From Stutzerimonas stutzeri (GTDB lineage: Bacteria > Pseudomonadota > Gammaproteobacteria > Pseudomonadales > Pseudomonadaceae): a stretch of DNA of 64,000 nucleotides. A model generated the notes under the pieces. It was not told the DNA's origin and searched no databases. It saw only the letters and a list, made by a program, of their open reading frames with translations. Location of the stretch: positions 62,001 through 126,000 of the forward strand of contig NZ_JYHV01000034.1 in assembly GCF_000952685.1 (NCBI RefSeq), read 5' to 3'. Positions within the stretch are counted from its first letter, which is position 1, and every line of letters starts with the position of its first letter. Both the position numbers and the translations under genes were made by a program. This document shows, piece by piece, positions 18,993 through 27,143 of this stretch.

Positions 18993-19175
18993 ATGAAATC
19001 CAAACTTTCCGGATTTACGTTGATCGAACTGATGATTGTAGTAGCCATTGTCGGAATTCTGGCCGCGTTAGCCATACCGAAATTCTCTGAATATCGTGCT
19101 AAAGCTAACGACAGCAATACTCAGGCCGATGTAAGGAATACTATTTGGATAATGTCATCCGCTATAGGTAAATAA
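18993..19175 (+). CDS. Second minimal type IV pilin (60 residues)
   Basis: MKSKLSG is the leader, then [42 protein letters not shown] and an end at ...SSAIGK: a 53-residue mature chain. By eye about 38 of 52 aligned residues match the first short pilin, so it is a duplicate; it has diverged most at its C-terminus (TIWIMSS against SISVMTA), including a Trp. The ribosome site is weak and a strong hairpin lies upstream, so it may be made at low level, perhaps as a minor or alternative subunit. No second secreted partner follows it. Local base composition is noticeably more AT-rich than the flanks. Confidence 0.82.
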   Translation: MKSKLSGFTLIELMIVVAIVGILAALAIPKFSEYRAKANDSNTQADVRNTIWIMSSAIGK

Positions 19176-19257
19176 TTCTTAGACGATGCATTCAACAAAA
19201 AACTTACGCTTTAATCTCCCGTCCCTCTTGACAAAACCACCTGACCGGTAGCCGTTC

Positions 19258-20067
19258 ATGCTGTCCTTTCCGAACATATCCACCGGTTTCCGCCTCGCTT
19301 TTCGCGCCCGTTTTGGCTGGCTAGCAATCGGCTCATTGCTTGCTCTTACTCTCTGCTCATTGCTCTCGGCGCAATTCAGTGGTCGCCAGCCCGCCACCGT
19401 GGCGCTGGATGTAGGCTTATCTCTGATTCGCCTGCTATTGCCCCTAGTCTTGGTATTGATGAGCCAGGAACTGCTGTCACGCGAATCCGACCGACGCTAT
19501 TTTTTAAACACTTTGTCGTACCCGCATCCACGACACAGCCTTTTGCTAGGCCGTTTTATTGCCGTAGCCCTCATCACGGCCGGATTACTGTTGTTTCTCG
19601 CCGGCGCGCTGGCACTATTGGTCGGGTTAATCGGTCAAGGCTACGCACAAAATACATCGGTTGCTTTGGGCACCCATTACCTAATCACCATCGCATTTAT
19701 CGGCCTGGACATGCTTATGCTGACCGCTGTCGCCACGCTGCTCTCGGTGGTTGCATCAACGCCCAGCTTCGTACTAATTGGCACCCTCGGCTTTATGCTT
19801 GTGGCCCGGTCGTTTGGCGCAATTGTCGAATTGCTCACCCGCGATGCAATGGTGGTGGGAGACGCCGAAAGGTACCGCTCCGGTGTCGGCCTGCTTAGCT
19901 ATCTGCTGCCAGATCTGGGGGCATTGGATGTGCGCGCAATCACCCTCTACGGCCAGATGGAGCTGCTGCCCGCCGATTGGCCCTGGCTGGTGCTGTCAAC
20001 CCTGAGCTACACGGTCGGCTTGCTTGCCGTGGCGGCATGGGCCTTGCAACGTAAACGCTTCGCCTGA
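19258..20067 (+). CDS. ABC-2-type transporter permease, PilI-like by context
   Basis: 269 residues with six predicted membrane spans (about 20-40, 55-75, 95-130, 140-165, 170-190 and 235-260) and the ABC-2 arrangement of an N-terminal cytoplasmic segment (NISTGFRLAFRARFG) before the first helix, and the SQELLSRESDRRYFLNTLSYPHPRHSLLLGR cytoplasmic coupling region. With the ATPase at 20902 it makes a complete exporter or a mechanotransmission-type complex. The neighbours (two pilins and pilBCD) recall Myxococcus pilGHI, needed for pilus assembly. The substrate is unknown. The stop is one base before the next start. Confidence 0.72.
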   Translation: MLSFPNISTGFRLAFRARFGWLAIGSLLALTLCSLLSAQFSGRQPATVALDVGLSLIRLLLPLVLVLMSQELLSRESDRRYFLNTLSYPHPRHSLLLGRFIAVALITAGLLLFLAGALALLVGLIGQGYAQNTSVALGTHYLITIAFIGLDMLMLTAVATLLSVVASTPSFVLIGTLGFMLVARSFGAIVELLTRDAMVVGDAERYRSGVGLLSYLLPDLGALDVRAITLYGQMELLPADWPWLVLSTLSYTVGLLAVAAWALQRKRFA

Positions 20068-20068
20068 T

Positions 20069-20905
20069 ATGCGCATGCGTCACTCGCTATTGTTCGCCCT
20101 GCTGAGTTTTATTCTCTTCGCAGGGATTGCTGCCTGGCGCGCCCAGCAGCCAGTCGCACTGACACCACAACTGTTCACCGACCGTGTTGTAGTATCCGCG
20201 CCTCTGCTTGTGATACTCCATGGAGGTGATCGGTTTTTGGCTGCGGACCTCGAAACTGTGCGCCTAGCCGCCACTGGTATGGATAACCGCGGCGTAGACA
20301 CCGGGTATCTGATCCGCGCACAACGCGAAGTCGCCCGACTCAATCCTTGCCACGAAGACAACTACTATTTAGCCAACGGTCTGCTGACGTGGGGCGGCGC
20401 GGTGGAAGAAGGCAACGAGGTGCTGCGCGCGGCCGTCGAATGCCGCTTCTGGGACGAAATACCGCCCTTTTTCTACGGCATCAATCTCTCGTTCTTCCAG
20501 CACAACAACGAAGAAGCCGCACGGGTTTTGGAAATTGGTGCGCAACGATCTCCGCAGAACGCCGCAGCCATGCGCAAACTGGCGGTAATGCTCCGTGCCG
20601 AGCAGTTCGCCGATGAGCGCCTAGCTCTCAACTACCTGACCCAGCAACGTGATAACGCGTCCGATCCCAAGCTGCGCGAGATGCTGGACAAGCGTGTCAT
20701 CCGTCTGCAGGGTTTGATTGAGCTACGCGAGGCACAGAGGCGCTACGAACAAGGACATGGACCGCTCACGACTCTTGATCAATTGGTCGAGCAGCACCTG
20801 ATCGAGAGTCTGCCAAACGATCCCTTGCGCCTCGGCTACGAGCTACGCAATGGGCGCATCGAATTGAAGAAGTTAAAGATTGCCGGATTGGAGGAGCAAC
20901 CTTGA
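20069..20905 (+). CDS. Membrane-anchored TPR-like protein of the pilin/ABC locus, PilG-like by context
   Basis: 278 residues from ATG 20069 (a second ATG at 20075 is possible). One N-terminal membrane helix (LLFALLSFILFAGIAAW) is followed by periplasmic helical repeats of TPR type (about 85-225: EDNYYLANGLLTWGGAVEEGNEVLRAAV; NNEEAARVLEIGAQRSPQNAAAMRKLAVMLRAE). The end, GHGPLTTLDQLVEQHLIESLPNDPLR...GYELRNGRIE, resembles the C-terminal turn of GspG-type pseudopilins (ALV...GYL..LP.DPWG..Y). It lies between permease and ATPase with overlapping or one-base junctions, so the three act together. No named family is recognised. Confidence 0.6.
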   Translation: MRMRHSLLFALLSFILFAGIAAWRAQQPVALTPQLFTDRVVVSAPLLVILHGGDRFLAADLETVRLAATGMDNRGVDTGYLIRAQREVARLNPCHEDNYYLANGLLTWGGAVEEGNEVLRAAVECRFWDEIPPFFYGINLSFFQHNNEEAARVLEIGAQRSPQNAAAMRKLAVMLRAEQFADERLALNYLTQQRDNASDPKLREMLDKRVIRLQGLIELREAQRRYEQGHGPLTTLDQLVEQHLIESLPNDPLRLGYELRNGRIELKKLKIAGLEEQP

Positions 20906-21798
20906 GCGTAGCCGTAGAGTTTAAGGATGTCAGCCATACCTACCGGACGAAGGGCAAGCAGGTCCAGGCGGTGCGTGATGTCAGTTTCAGCCTGTCCGAA
21001 GGCGAGGTGTTTGGCTTTGTCGGTCCCAATGGCGCCGGCAAGTCCACCACTATCAAGATCTTGCTGGACATCATCAACGACTATCAGGGCCAGGTAACGC
21101 TCTACGGCACCGATGCCCGCCGCGCCGAATCCCGCCAGCACCTGGCCTATGTGCCGGAAGCACCGGCGCTGTACGACCAGTTCACCCCGTTGGAAATTCT
21201 GCGCATGGGCTTGTCCATGTACGGGATCAAACGCCGCGACGCCGATGCGTGGTGCCTGCAATGGCTGGAACGGTTCTCCGTGGACGGTACAGGCAAGCGG
21301 CGAATGCGTGAGCTATCCAAAGGCAATGCACAACGCGTTGCATTGGCGCATGCCATGGCGGTCGAGCCGCGACTGCTGATTCTCGATGAGCCACTTTCGG
21401 GCCTCGACCCGGTGGGCCGCAAGGATGTCGTCGAGATCCTCAACGATTACAAGAAGCAAGGCGGCGCTATCTTCTTCACCTCCCACGTGCTGCACGACGT
21501 GGAGCGCATCGCCGATCGTTTCGGCTTCATCAACAACGGCAAGCTGGTGACCGTCCGCTCCCCGCGGGAATTGGCTGCGGAAAGGGCGGACTGCTTCATC
21601 CTGCGCTATCAACTGGACAAGCCACTCAACCCTTCGTCCGTCGCACTGCGTCCAGGCGAGTACGAATGCGAGCTGTCGCAGACGGACTTGCCTGCCGCCA
21701 TCGTCCACTTGAGCAACAACGGCGGCCACCTGCTGACCATCAAGCCTGCCGTATCCCTAGAAACCGTTTTCTTCCGCATCCTGGCCGAAGCATCCTGA
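20902..21798 (+). CDS. ABC transporter ATP-binding protein, PilH-like by context
   Basis: 298 residues from a TTG whose last two bases overlap the preceding TGA. Walker A GPNGAGKST, Q-loop near AYVPEAPALYDQFTPLEILR, degenerate signature LSKGNAQRVALAHAM, Walker B LLILDEPLSGLD and H-loop TSHVLHDVE are all present, followed by a 70-residue C-terminal domain usual in ABC-2 exporters. All catalytic residues are kept, so it should be active. It energises the permease at 19258. Whether the complex exports something or acts on pilus biogenesis cannot be told from the sequence. Confidence 0.8.
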   Translation: MSVAVEFKDVSHTYRTKGKQVQAVRDVSFSLSEGEVFGFVGPNGAGKSTTIKILLDIINDYQGQVTLYGTDARRAESRQHLAYVPEAPALYDQFTPLEILRMGLSMYGIKRRDADAWCLQWLERFSVDGTGKRRMRELSKGNAQRVALAHAMAVEPRLLILDEPLSGLDPVGRKDVVEILNDYKKQGGAIFFTSHVLHDVERIADRFGFINNGKLVTVRSPRELAAERADCFILRYQLDKPLNPSSVALRPGEYECELSQTDLPAAIVHLSNNGGHLLTIKPAVSLETVFFRILAEAS

Positions 21799-21824
21799 CC
21801 CGCCGTGTTGCCCGCACCACGAGC

Positions 21825-22146
21825 GTCGGATTACGCCCGGCTAATCCAACCTACCCGGCCCGACACGGTGGGTGCTTTCATAGGATGGAATCGCCGAAGG
21901 CGCTTCCATCGTTTACCACGTGCGGCACATCAATCGATCAAACATCGCACCCGCGCGCACCCTCGCGACCGCCGGATTACGCCTTCGGCTAATCCAACCT
22001 ACCCGGCACGGACGGCTGCTTTCGTAGGATGGAATCGCCGAAGGCGCTTCCGTCGTTTACCACGTTTGGGCACTCGATCGGCCAAACCACCGCCCCCGCA
22101 CGCACCTCTCGATCGTCGGATTACGCCTTCGGCTAATCCAACCTAC
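21825..22146. repeat. REP cluster upstream of the RAYT gene
   Basis: Three REP copies built on GTCGGATTACGCC...GGCTAATCCAACC lie at 21825-21854, 21971-22002 and 22115-22146, alternating with two copies of a second module (TAGGATGGAATCGCCGAAGG...TTTACCACG) at 21881-21920 and 22025-22064. The spacing is about 145 bases. Each REP is an imperfect palindrome able to fold into a hairpin. The 21799-22256 interval has no gene. Confidence 0.85.
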
Positions 22147-22256
22147 ATCGTCTGCGCATCGGTTTGCGTGCCGGCTTGTCGTTTATCACGAATAGGCCGC
22201 ACCAGCCGAGGTTGGTCCCGCCTAAACTTCCAGCAAATGCAACGCCGGAGGCAAGG

Positions 22257-22805
22257 ATGCCCAACTATCGTCGAGCCCTCGCTCCAGGAGCGAGCTGGTT
22301 TTTCACCGTCAATCTGTTGCAGCGCCGCGGTAATGATTTGCTGCTCCGCCATATTGATCTGCTCCGAGCGTCGGTCCGGCGAGTGCATCGGCGCCATCCC
22401 TTTACCATTGATGCCTGGGTAGTGCTGCCCGAGCACATGCATTGCGTCTGGACACTACCGCCAGGTGATGCGGACTACTCGCTGCGTTGGCGCTTGATCA
22501 AGACGTTCTTCTGCCGCGCCTTGCCTCCTGACGAGCATCGGTCAACGGTGCGCCTGCTGCGAGGCGAGCGCGGTGTCTGGCAACGTCGTTACTGGGAGCA
22601 CATGATTCGTGACGAACTCGACTTCCGTCGGCATGTCGATTACGTCTATGTGAATCCGCTCAAGCATGGCCTAGTGCGGCGCGTCTGCGACTGGCCGCAT
22701 TCGAGCTTTCATCGTGATGTGCGTGCCGGACTTTATCCGGCCGACTGGGCGGGCGATCCGTCACTTCTCGTCCCTGATGCGCGGTGTGGGTCCCGTGCCC
22801 CATAA
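22257..22805 (+). CDS. RAYT, REP-associated tyrosine transposase
   Basis: ATG 22257 with GGAG upstream gives 182 residues. The Y1/HUH transposase core is visible as the His pair in PEHMHCVWTLP, the WQRRYWEHMIRDELDF segment and the nucleophile region HVDYVYVNPLKHGLV; it ends with a basic tail. RAYTs are single-copy IS200-like enzymes believed to move and maintain REP sequences. It is flanked by the same REP on both sides (22115 and 22810), the usual REPtron arrangement. All motif residues are kept, so it is likely functional. Confidence 0.92.
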   Translation: MPNYRRALAPGASWFFTVNLLQRRGNDLLLRHIDLLRASVRRVHRRHPFTIDAWVVLPEHMHCVWTLPPGDADYSLRWRLIKTFFCRALPPDEHRSTVRLLRGERGVWQRRYWEHMIRDELDFRRHVDYVYVNPLKHGLVRRVCDWPHSSFHRDVRAGLYPADWAGDPSLLVPDARCGSRAP

Positions 22806-22809
22806 TCTC

Positions 22810-22841
22810 GTCGGATTACGCCTTCGGCTAATCCAACCTAC
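22810..22841. repeat. REP copy immediately downstream of the RAYT gene
   Basis: A fourth copy of GTCGGATTACGCC...GGCTAATCCAACC begins five bases after the RAYT stop, in the same orientation as those upstream. Confidence 0.85.
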
Positions 22842-22869
22842 GTTGCTTGGACGGCAAGTCAGCCCAAAC

Positions 22870-22897
22870 AAAAACGCCCTGCATGGCAGGGCGTTTT
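22870..22897 (-). terminator. Rho-independent terminator of the cysD-cysNC operon
   Basis: Eight-pair stem CGCCCTGC / GCAGGGCG with a three-base loop, flanked by As and by TTTT, 20 bases past the cysNC stop. The symmetrical A/T flanks could also stop transcripts from the RAYT side. Confidence 0.85.
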
Positions 22898-22917
22898 CGC
22901 ATCAACGAAGGGCTCGA

Positions 22918-24816
22918 TTAGATCACGCCACGCTTGCGCAGCATGTCTATCACCTGCCTCGCGCCCTCTTCCACCGTTAACGATTCCGTATCAATCACCA
23001 GATCGGCGTTGCCCGGTACGTCATACGGGAAGGATTCGCCCGGGATGTTGTCGCCGCCCGCGGCGTATAGCCCCTGCGGATCGCGCTGCTGGCAGGCTTG
23101 CGGGGAGGCTTGCATGTAGACGGTAATGGTTCGATCGGCTCCGATCAGCCCCTTGGCCTGCTCGCGCCCTTCTGCATCCGGTGCGACAAAAGCTGCCAAT
23201 GTAATCAGGCCCGCCTCGTTGAACTGGCGCGCTACATGCGCGGCCCGACGCCAGTTTTCGGTACGGCCCGCACGATCCTGCGGCAGACCTTTGTTCAGGT
23301 CATGGCGCAGGTTCTGGCCGTCAAGAACATAGACAGCTCGGCCCATATCGAACAGCTTGCGCTCCACCGCGTAGGCCAGTGTGCTCTTACCCGCGCCTGA
23401 AAGGCCGGTGAACAGCACGGTCGCAGGCTGCTGACCAAAGCGACTCGCACGCTCTTCAGTGGAGACATGCGCCAGTGCACCGTGGTGTCCTGATGAGCCT
23501 TGAACAACCGGATCGGCAATGATCATGCCCGCACCCACGGTGCCGTTGGTGAGGCGATCGATGACGATGAACGAGCCGGTGGTGCGGTTCTGCGCATAAC
23601 CATCCAAGGCAATCGGGGCGTCCAGGCTGACCTTGACCCGGCCGATCTCGTTGAGCTGCAAACTGCTGGCCGCGCCATGCTCCAAGGTATTCACGTCAAC
23701 CCGATGGGTAATGCTGGCAATCGAACCCGGCACGTAGCTGGTAGCACGTTTGATGTCGTACTTCTTGCCCGGCAGCATCGGCTCATCGGCCATCCATACC
23801 AACATGGCGTCGAAGCTGTCGACGATGCGGGGCTGATTGTCAGCATGGACTAGCATGTCGCCACGCGACACGTCAATTTCGTCTTCCAAGGTCAGAGTAA
23901 TGGCCTCGCCCGGCGTGGCCTGTGCCAGCTCACCATCGAAGGTGACGATGGATTTGACCTTGCTGCGCTTGCCGGATGGCAGAACCACCACCTCGTCGCC
24001 CTTGCGCACGACACCGCTGGCGAGTGTGCCGGCGAAGCCGCGGAAGTTGAGGTTGGGACGATTGACGTACTGCACCGGGAAGCGTAAGTCATCGAAGTTG
24101 CGGTCGCCGGCGATCTCGACGCTCTCGAGAATTTCCATCAGCGACTGGCCTTCGTACCAGGGCGCACGCTCGGAACGGTTGACCACGTTGTCGCCCTTGA
24201 GCGCCGACATGGGCACGAAGTGCAGCGAAGTCGGCTGGAGCTCGATGCGCTCGGCGAACGCCAGATAGTCTGCCTTGATGCGTTCGAAAACGGACTGATC
24301 GAAGTCCATCAGGTCCATCTTGTTGATGGCCACGACGATGTGCTTGATGCCCAGCAGTGAAGTGATAAAGCTGTGGCGCTTGGTCTGGGTCTGCACGCCA
24401 TAGCGGGCGTCGACCAGGATGATCGCCAGGTCGCAGGTAGAGGCGCCGGTCGCCATGTTGCGCGTGTACTGCTCATGACCGGGGGTGTCGGCGATGATGA
24501 ACTTGCGCTTGGCGGTGGAGAAATAGCGGTAGGCGACATCGATGGTGATGCCCTGCTCGCGCTCGGCCTGCAGGCCGTCGACTAGCAGCGCGAGGTCGAC
24601 GTCGTCACCGGTGGTGCCGGATTTCTTCGAGTCGCGGGTGATGGCTTCGAGGTGATCCTCATAGATCATCTTCGAGTCGTGCAGCAAGCGCCCAATCAGG
24701 GTGCTCTTGCCGTCGTCGACGTTGCCGCAAGTGAGGAAGCGCAGCAGCTCTTTGCGTTCGTGCTGGGCCAGGTACGCGAGGATGTCGGCGGAAATCAAGT
24801 CGGATTGGTGGCTCAT
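22918..24816 (-). CDS. cysN: CysNC, bifunctional sulfate adenylyltransferase GTPase subunit / APS kinase
   Basis: 632 residues, a fusion of the two enzymes. CysN part: G1 GNVDDGKS at 31-38, [19 protein letters not shown] and the EF-Tu-like beta-barrels. CysC part: P-loop GLSGAGKST at 471-479 and [26 protein letters not shown], the APS-binding region. CysN uses GTP to drive formation of APS by CysD; CysC makes PAPS. The fused form is normal in pseudomonads. Its usual close linkage to cysD is broken here by a four-helix-bundle gene, and a 7-base tandem repeat sits next to its GGAG ribosome site. Confidence 0.96.
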   Translation of the reverse strand: MSHQSDLISADILAYLAQHERKELLRFLTCGNVDDGKSTLIGRLLHDSKMIYEDHLEAITRDSKKSGTTGDDVDLALLVDGLQAEREQGITIDVAYRYFSTAKRKFIIADTPGHEQYTRNMATGASTCDLAIILVDARYGVQTQTKRHSFITSLLGIKHIVVAINKMDLMDFDQSVFERIKADYLAFAERIELQPTSLHFVPMSALKGDNVVNRSERAPWYEGQSLMEILESVEIAGDRNFDDLRFPVQYVNRPNLNFRGFAGTLASGVVRKGDEVVVLPSGKRSKVKSIVTFDGELAQATPGEAITLTLEDEIDVSRGDMLVHADNQPRIVDSFDAMLVWMADEPMLPGKKYDIKRATSYVPGSIASITHRVDVNTLEHGAASSLQLNEIGRVKVSLDAPIALDGYAQNRTTGSFIVIDRLTNGTVGAGMIIADPVVQGSSGHHGALAHVSTEERASRFGQQPATVLFTGLSGAGKSTLAYAVERKLFDMGRAVYVLDGQNLRHDLNKGLPQDRAGRTENWRRAAHVARQFNEAGLITLAAFVAPDAEGREQAKGLIGADRTITVYMQASPQACQQRDPQGLYAAGGDNIPGESFPYDVPGNADLVIDTESLTVEEGARQVIDMLRKRGVI

Positions 24817-24827
24817 TGCATTCTCCG

Positions 24828-24857
24828 AGCTGGAAGCTGGAAGCTGGAAGCTGGAAG
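24828..24857. repeat. Four tandem copies of a heptamer before cysNC
   Basis: AGCTGGA is repeated four times (24828-24855) plus two bases, directly upstream of the cysNC Shine-Dalgarno at about 24823-24826. It marks one edge of the four-helix-bundle insertion. Confidence 0.85.
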
Positions 24858-24891
24858 TAACAGCCCCTCACACCAGCAGCATGCTCTGCTA

Positions 24892-25236
24892 TCAGTCGTT
24901 ACGAATGGTTTGAATTAAGCTGGACAGCATGGCGGCGATTTCTCGGGTCTCCTGAATGCTCGGCTTCGCAAACTCTTCGGATACGAAGCCTGCCTCCCGA
25001 CCAATATAAAGTTGCGTTCGAAGCTCCGCACAGGAGCCTTTGGCGATCAGCAGAAAGCGCACCTTTTCTCTCATACCTTCCCGGCTCATGCCTTCGGCGA
25101 TATTGCTTGGGATGGATAAGCCCGAACGCGTAATTTGGTCTTTGAACCCGCGCTCGCGAGAGTCGGTTAGCTGTCGATACAGATTGACGGACAGCCTTGC
25201 CGATCTCTTCCACACGTCCAGATTCTCAAAATTCAT
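24892..25236 (-). CDS. Four-helix-bundle protein (S23/IVS-protein family) inserted between cysD and cysNC
   Basis: 114 residues, starting MNFENLDVWKRSARLSVNLYRQL, then DQITRSGLSIPSNIAEGMSR and a C-terminal long helix EETREIAAMLSSLIQTI-like segment: the pattern of the small four-helix-bundle family first met in 23S rRNA intervening sequences and related to Avd of diversity-generating retroelements. The function is unknown; the family forms pentameric barrels that can bind nucleic acid. No reverse transcriptase or variable repeat is in this window. Repeats flank both sides, suggesting that the gene entered the cys operon as a small mobile cassette. Confidence 0.88.
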   Translation of the reverse strand: MNFENLDVWKRSARLSVNLYRQLTDSRERGFKDQITRSGLSIPSNIAEGMSREGMREKVRFLLIAKGSCAELRTQLYIGREAGFVSEEFAKPSIQETREIAAMLSSLIQTIRND

Positions 25237-25256
25237 GCAGCGCTCCTTGCTGCTCT

Positions 25257-25288
25257 CGCTTCAAGCTTCCGGCTTCAAGCTTTCAGCT
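25257..25288. repeat. Paired 11-mer repeat after cysD, other edge of the four-helix cassette
   Basis: GCTTCAAGCTT occurs at 25257-25267 and again at 25271-25281, then TCAGCTG. The 11-mer contains an AAGCTT palindrome and, on the other strand, an AAGCTTGAAGC phase similar to the AGCTGGAAGC repeat on the far side. Confidence 0.8.
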
Positions 25289-25292
25289 GCGT

Positions 25293-26210
25293 TTAGAAAT
25301 AGCCCTGACGTTTCTTTTCTTCCATCGAACCTGCGCCATCGTGATCGATGACGCGGCCCTGACGTTCGGAAGTGCGCGTCAGGAGCATTTCCTGGATGAT
25401 CTCCGGCAATGTCGAGGCCGTGGACTCCACCGCACCGGTCAACGGGTAGCAGCCGAGGGTACGGAAGCGAACCATGCGCTTTTCGATACGCGTCTTTTCC
25501 TCGTCGGTGAGGTGTTCGAGGATCCGCTCGTCGTCGATCATGATCAGGGTGCCGTTTTTCTCGATGACCTCGCGTTCGGCAGCGAAGTACAGCGGCACGA
25601 TCGGAATCTGTTCCAGGTAGATGTACTGCCAGATGTCCAGCTCGGTCCAGTTCGACAGCGGGAAGACCCGAATGGATTCGCCCTTCTTCACCTTGCCGTT
25701 GTAGACGTTCCACAACTCGGGGCGCTGGTTCTTCGGATCCCAACGATGCTTGCTGTCGCGGAAGGAGTACACACGCTCCTTGGCACGGGATTTCTCTTCG
25801 TCACGCCGGGCGCCGCCGAAGGCTGCATCGAAGCCATGTTTGTCGAGCGCCTGTTTCAGGCCCTCGGTCTTCATGATGTCGGTGTGCTTGGCGCTGCCAT
25901 GAGTGAACGGATTTATATTCTGCGCGACACCGTCTGGGTTGATGTGCGTGATCAGATCCAGATCCATCTCGGTGACCATCTTCTCGCGGAAGCGGTACAT
26001 TTCTTGAAATTTCCAGCGAGTGTCGACATGCATCACCGGGAACGGCAACCGGCCAGGGAAAAACGCCTTGCGTGCCAGATGCAGCATCACGGCCGAATCC
26101 TTGCCGATGGAATAGAGCATCACCGGGTTGTCGAATTCGGCGGCCACCTCACGGATGATGTGGATGCTTTCCGCCTCCAGCTGTTTCAGATGCGTCAGTT
26201 TGTCGACCAT
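25293..26210 (-). CDS. cysD: CysD, sulfate adenylyltransferase subunit 2
   Basis: 305 residues of the PP-loop ATP pyrophosphatase family: [20 protein letters not shown] carries the SxGKDS loop, followed by [20 protein letters not shown] and the [17 protein letters not shown] segment; the C-terminus ends [12 protein letters not shown]. With CysN it makes adenosine 5'-phosphosulfate from sulfate and ATP in assimilation. First gene of the operon; the upstream gap 26211-26384 should hold the Cys-regulated promoter, but no CysB site was recognised. Confidence 0.97.
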   Translation of the reverse strand: MVDKLTHLKQLEAESIHIIREVAAEFDNPVMLYSIGKDSAVMLHLARKAFFPGRLPFPVMHVDTRWKFQEMYRFREKMVTEMDLDLITHINPDGVAQNINPFTHGSAKHTDIMKTEGLKQALDKHGFDAAFGGARRDEEKSRAKERVYSFRDSKHRWDPKNQRPELWNVYNGKVKKGESIRVFPLSNWTELDIWQYIYLEQIPIVPLYFAAEREVIEKNGTLIMIDDERILEHLTDEEKTRIEKRMVRFRTLGCYPLTGAVESTASTLPEIIQEMLLTRTSERQGRVIDHDGAGSMEEKKRQGYF

Positions 26211-26384
26211 GGCTACTCACGAATTTGCAGGTGGACGGCCGGCACGGCCGGAACGAGGGCGCAACTTTAACACGGCACAAACTTCTAATCAGGTCGTCTG
26301 TTAGATCTAAATGATCTAGGTTTATGCCGGCGAATCCGCGCCCCATTCCTCATGGAACGCGGTCCAGACAATCGGCATCGCCGG

Positions 26385-27143
26385 TCAGGCCGGGTTTGGG
26401 CAATCGATGAATAGATGCTCGATGGGAAATCGTTTCGCCAGATACTCGCCAAGCGCCTGGACCCCGTAGCGCTCCGTGGCGTGGTGGCCGGCGGCGAAAA
26501 AGCTCAGTCCGTTTTCCCGCGCGATGTGCACCGTGGGCTCTGAAACCTCTCCCGTTAGATAGGCATCGACACCAGCCGTCACGGCTTGATCGATATAACC
26601 CTGGGCACCGCCTGTACACCAGGCAATCCGCCTGATCGGTTCTGCCCCTTCGATCATCAGCGGTTCGCGCCCGAGCGCCGATTCTACCCGACGCATGAAG
26701 TCGGCAGGGGCGAGCGGCGAATCGAGGGAGCCGACAAGGCCAACCGAGCGGGGGTTGTCAGGCTCCAGAGGCCCCTCCACGGTCAGCCCGAGCATCTTCG
26801 CCAACTGCACGTTATTGCCGACCTCTGGATGCACATCGAGAGGCAGATGGTAGGCAAGTAGGCTGATGTCGTGGCTGAGTAGCGTCTTCAGTCGGCGCTG
26901 CTTGATGCCCACGACGCGTGGGTCCTCGTTCTTCCAGAAATAGCCGTGGTGCACCAGCACCACGTCGGCCTGCGCCTCAACCGCCGCATCGAGCAACGCC
27001 TGGCTGGCGGTTACGCCGCTGACGATGCGGCGCACCTGCGGCCGCCCTTCCACTTGCAGGCCGTTGGGGCAATAGTCGGAGATCTTGGCGGCGCTCAGGT
27101 AGCGATCAGCCTCTTCGACTAGCGTAATTAGCGCAACGGCCAT
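26385..27143 (-). CDS. Nif3-like dinuclear metal-centre hexameric protein
   Basis: 252 residues starting MAVALITLVEEADRYLSAAKISDYCPNGLQVEG. Metal ligands are visible in VLVHHGYFWKNE, LLAYHLPLDVHPEVGNN and the C-terminal FFAAGHHATERYGVQAL. The family (GTP cyclohydrolase 1 type 2/YbgI) forms a toroid of metal sites; its physiological reaction is unsettled. It is divergent from algW, as usual in pseudomonads. Confidence 0.9.
   Translation of the reverse strand: MAVALITLVEEADRYLSAAKISDYCPNGLQVEGRPQVRRIVSGVTASQALLDAAVEAQADVVLVHHGYFWKNEDPRVVGIKQRRLKTLLSHDISLLAYHLPLDVHPEVGNNVQLAKMLGLTVEGPLEPDNPRSVGLVGSLDSPLAPADFMRRVESALGREPLMIEGAEPIRRIAWCTGGAQGYIDQAVTAGVDAYLTGEVSEPTVHIARENGLSFFAAGHHATERYGVQALGEYLAKRFPIEHLFIDCPNPA

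Noticed and set aside
21825-22146. CRISPR array
   Set aside because: The repeats are palindromic REP and a second module with long uneven spacing, with no unique spacers and no cas genes.
24892-25236. Diversity-generating retroelement suggested by the Avd-like fold
   Set aside because: No reverse transcriptase, template repeat or variable C-type-lectin gene is in the window.
25197-26270. 357-codon plus-strand open frame over cysD
   Set aside because: Antisense to a certain gene, with no domain and no ribosome site.
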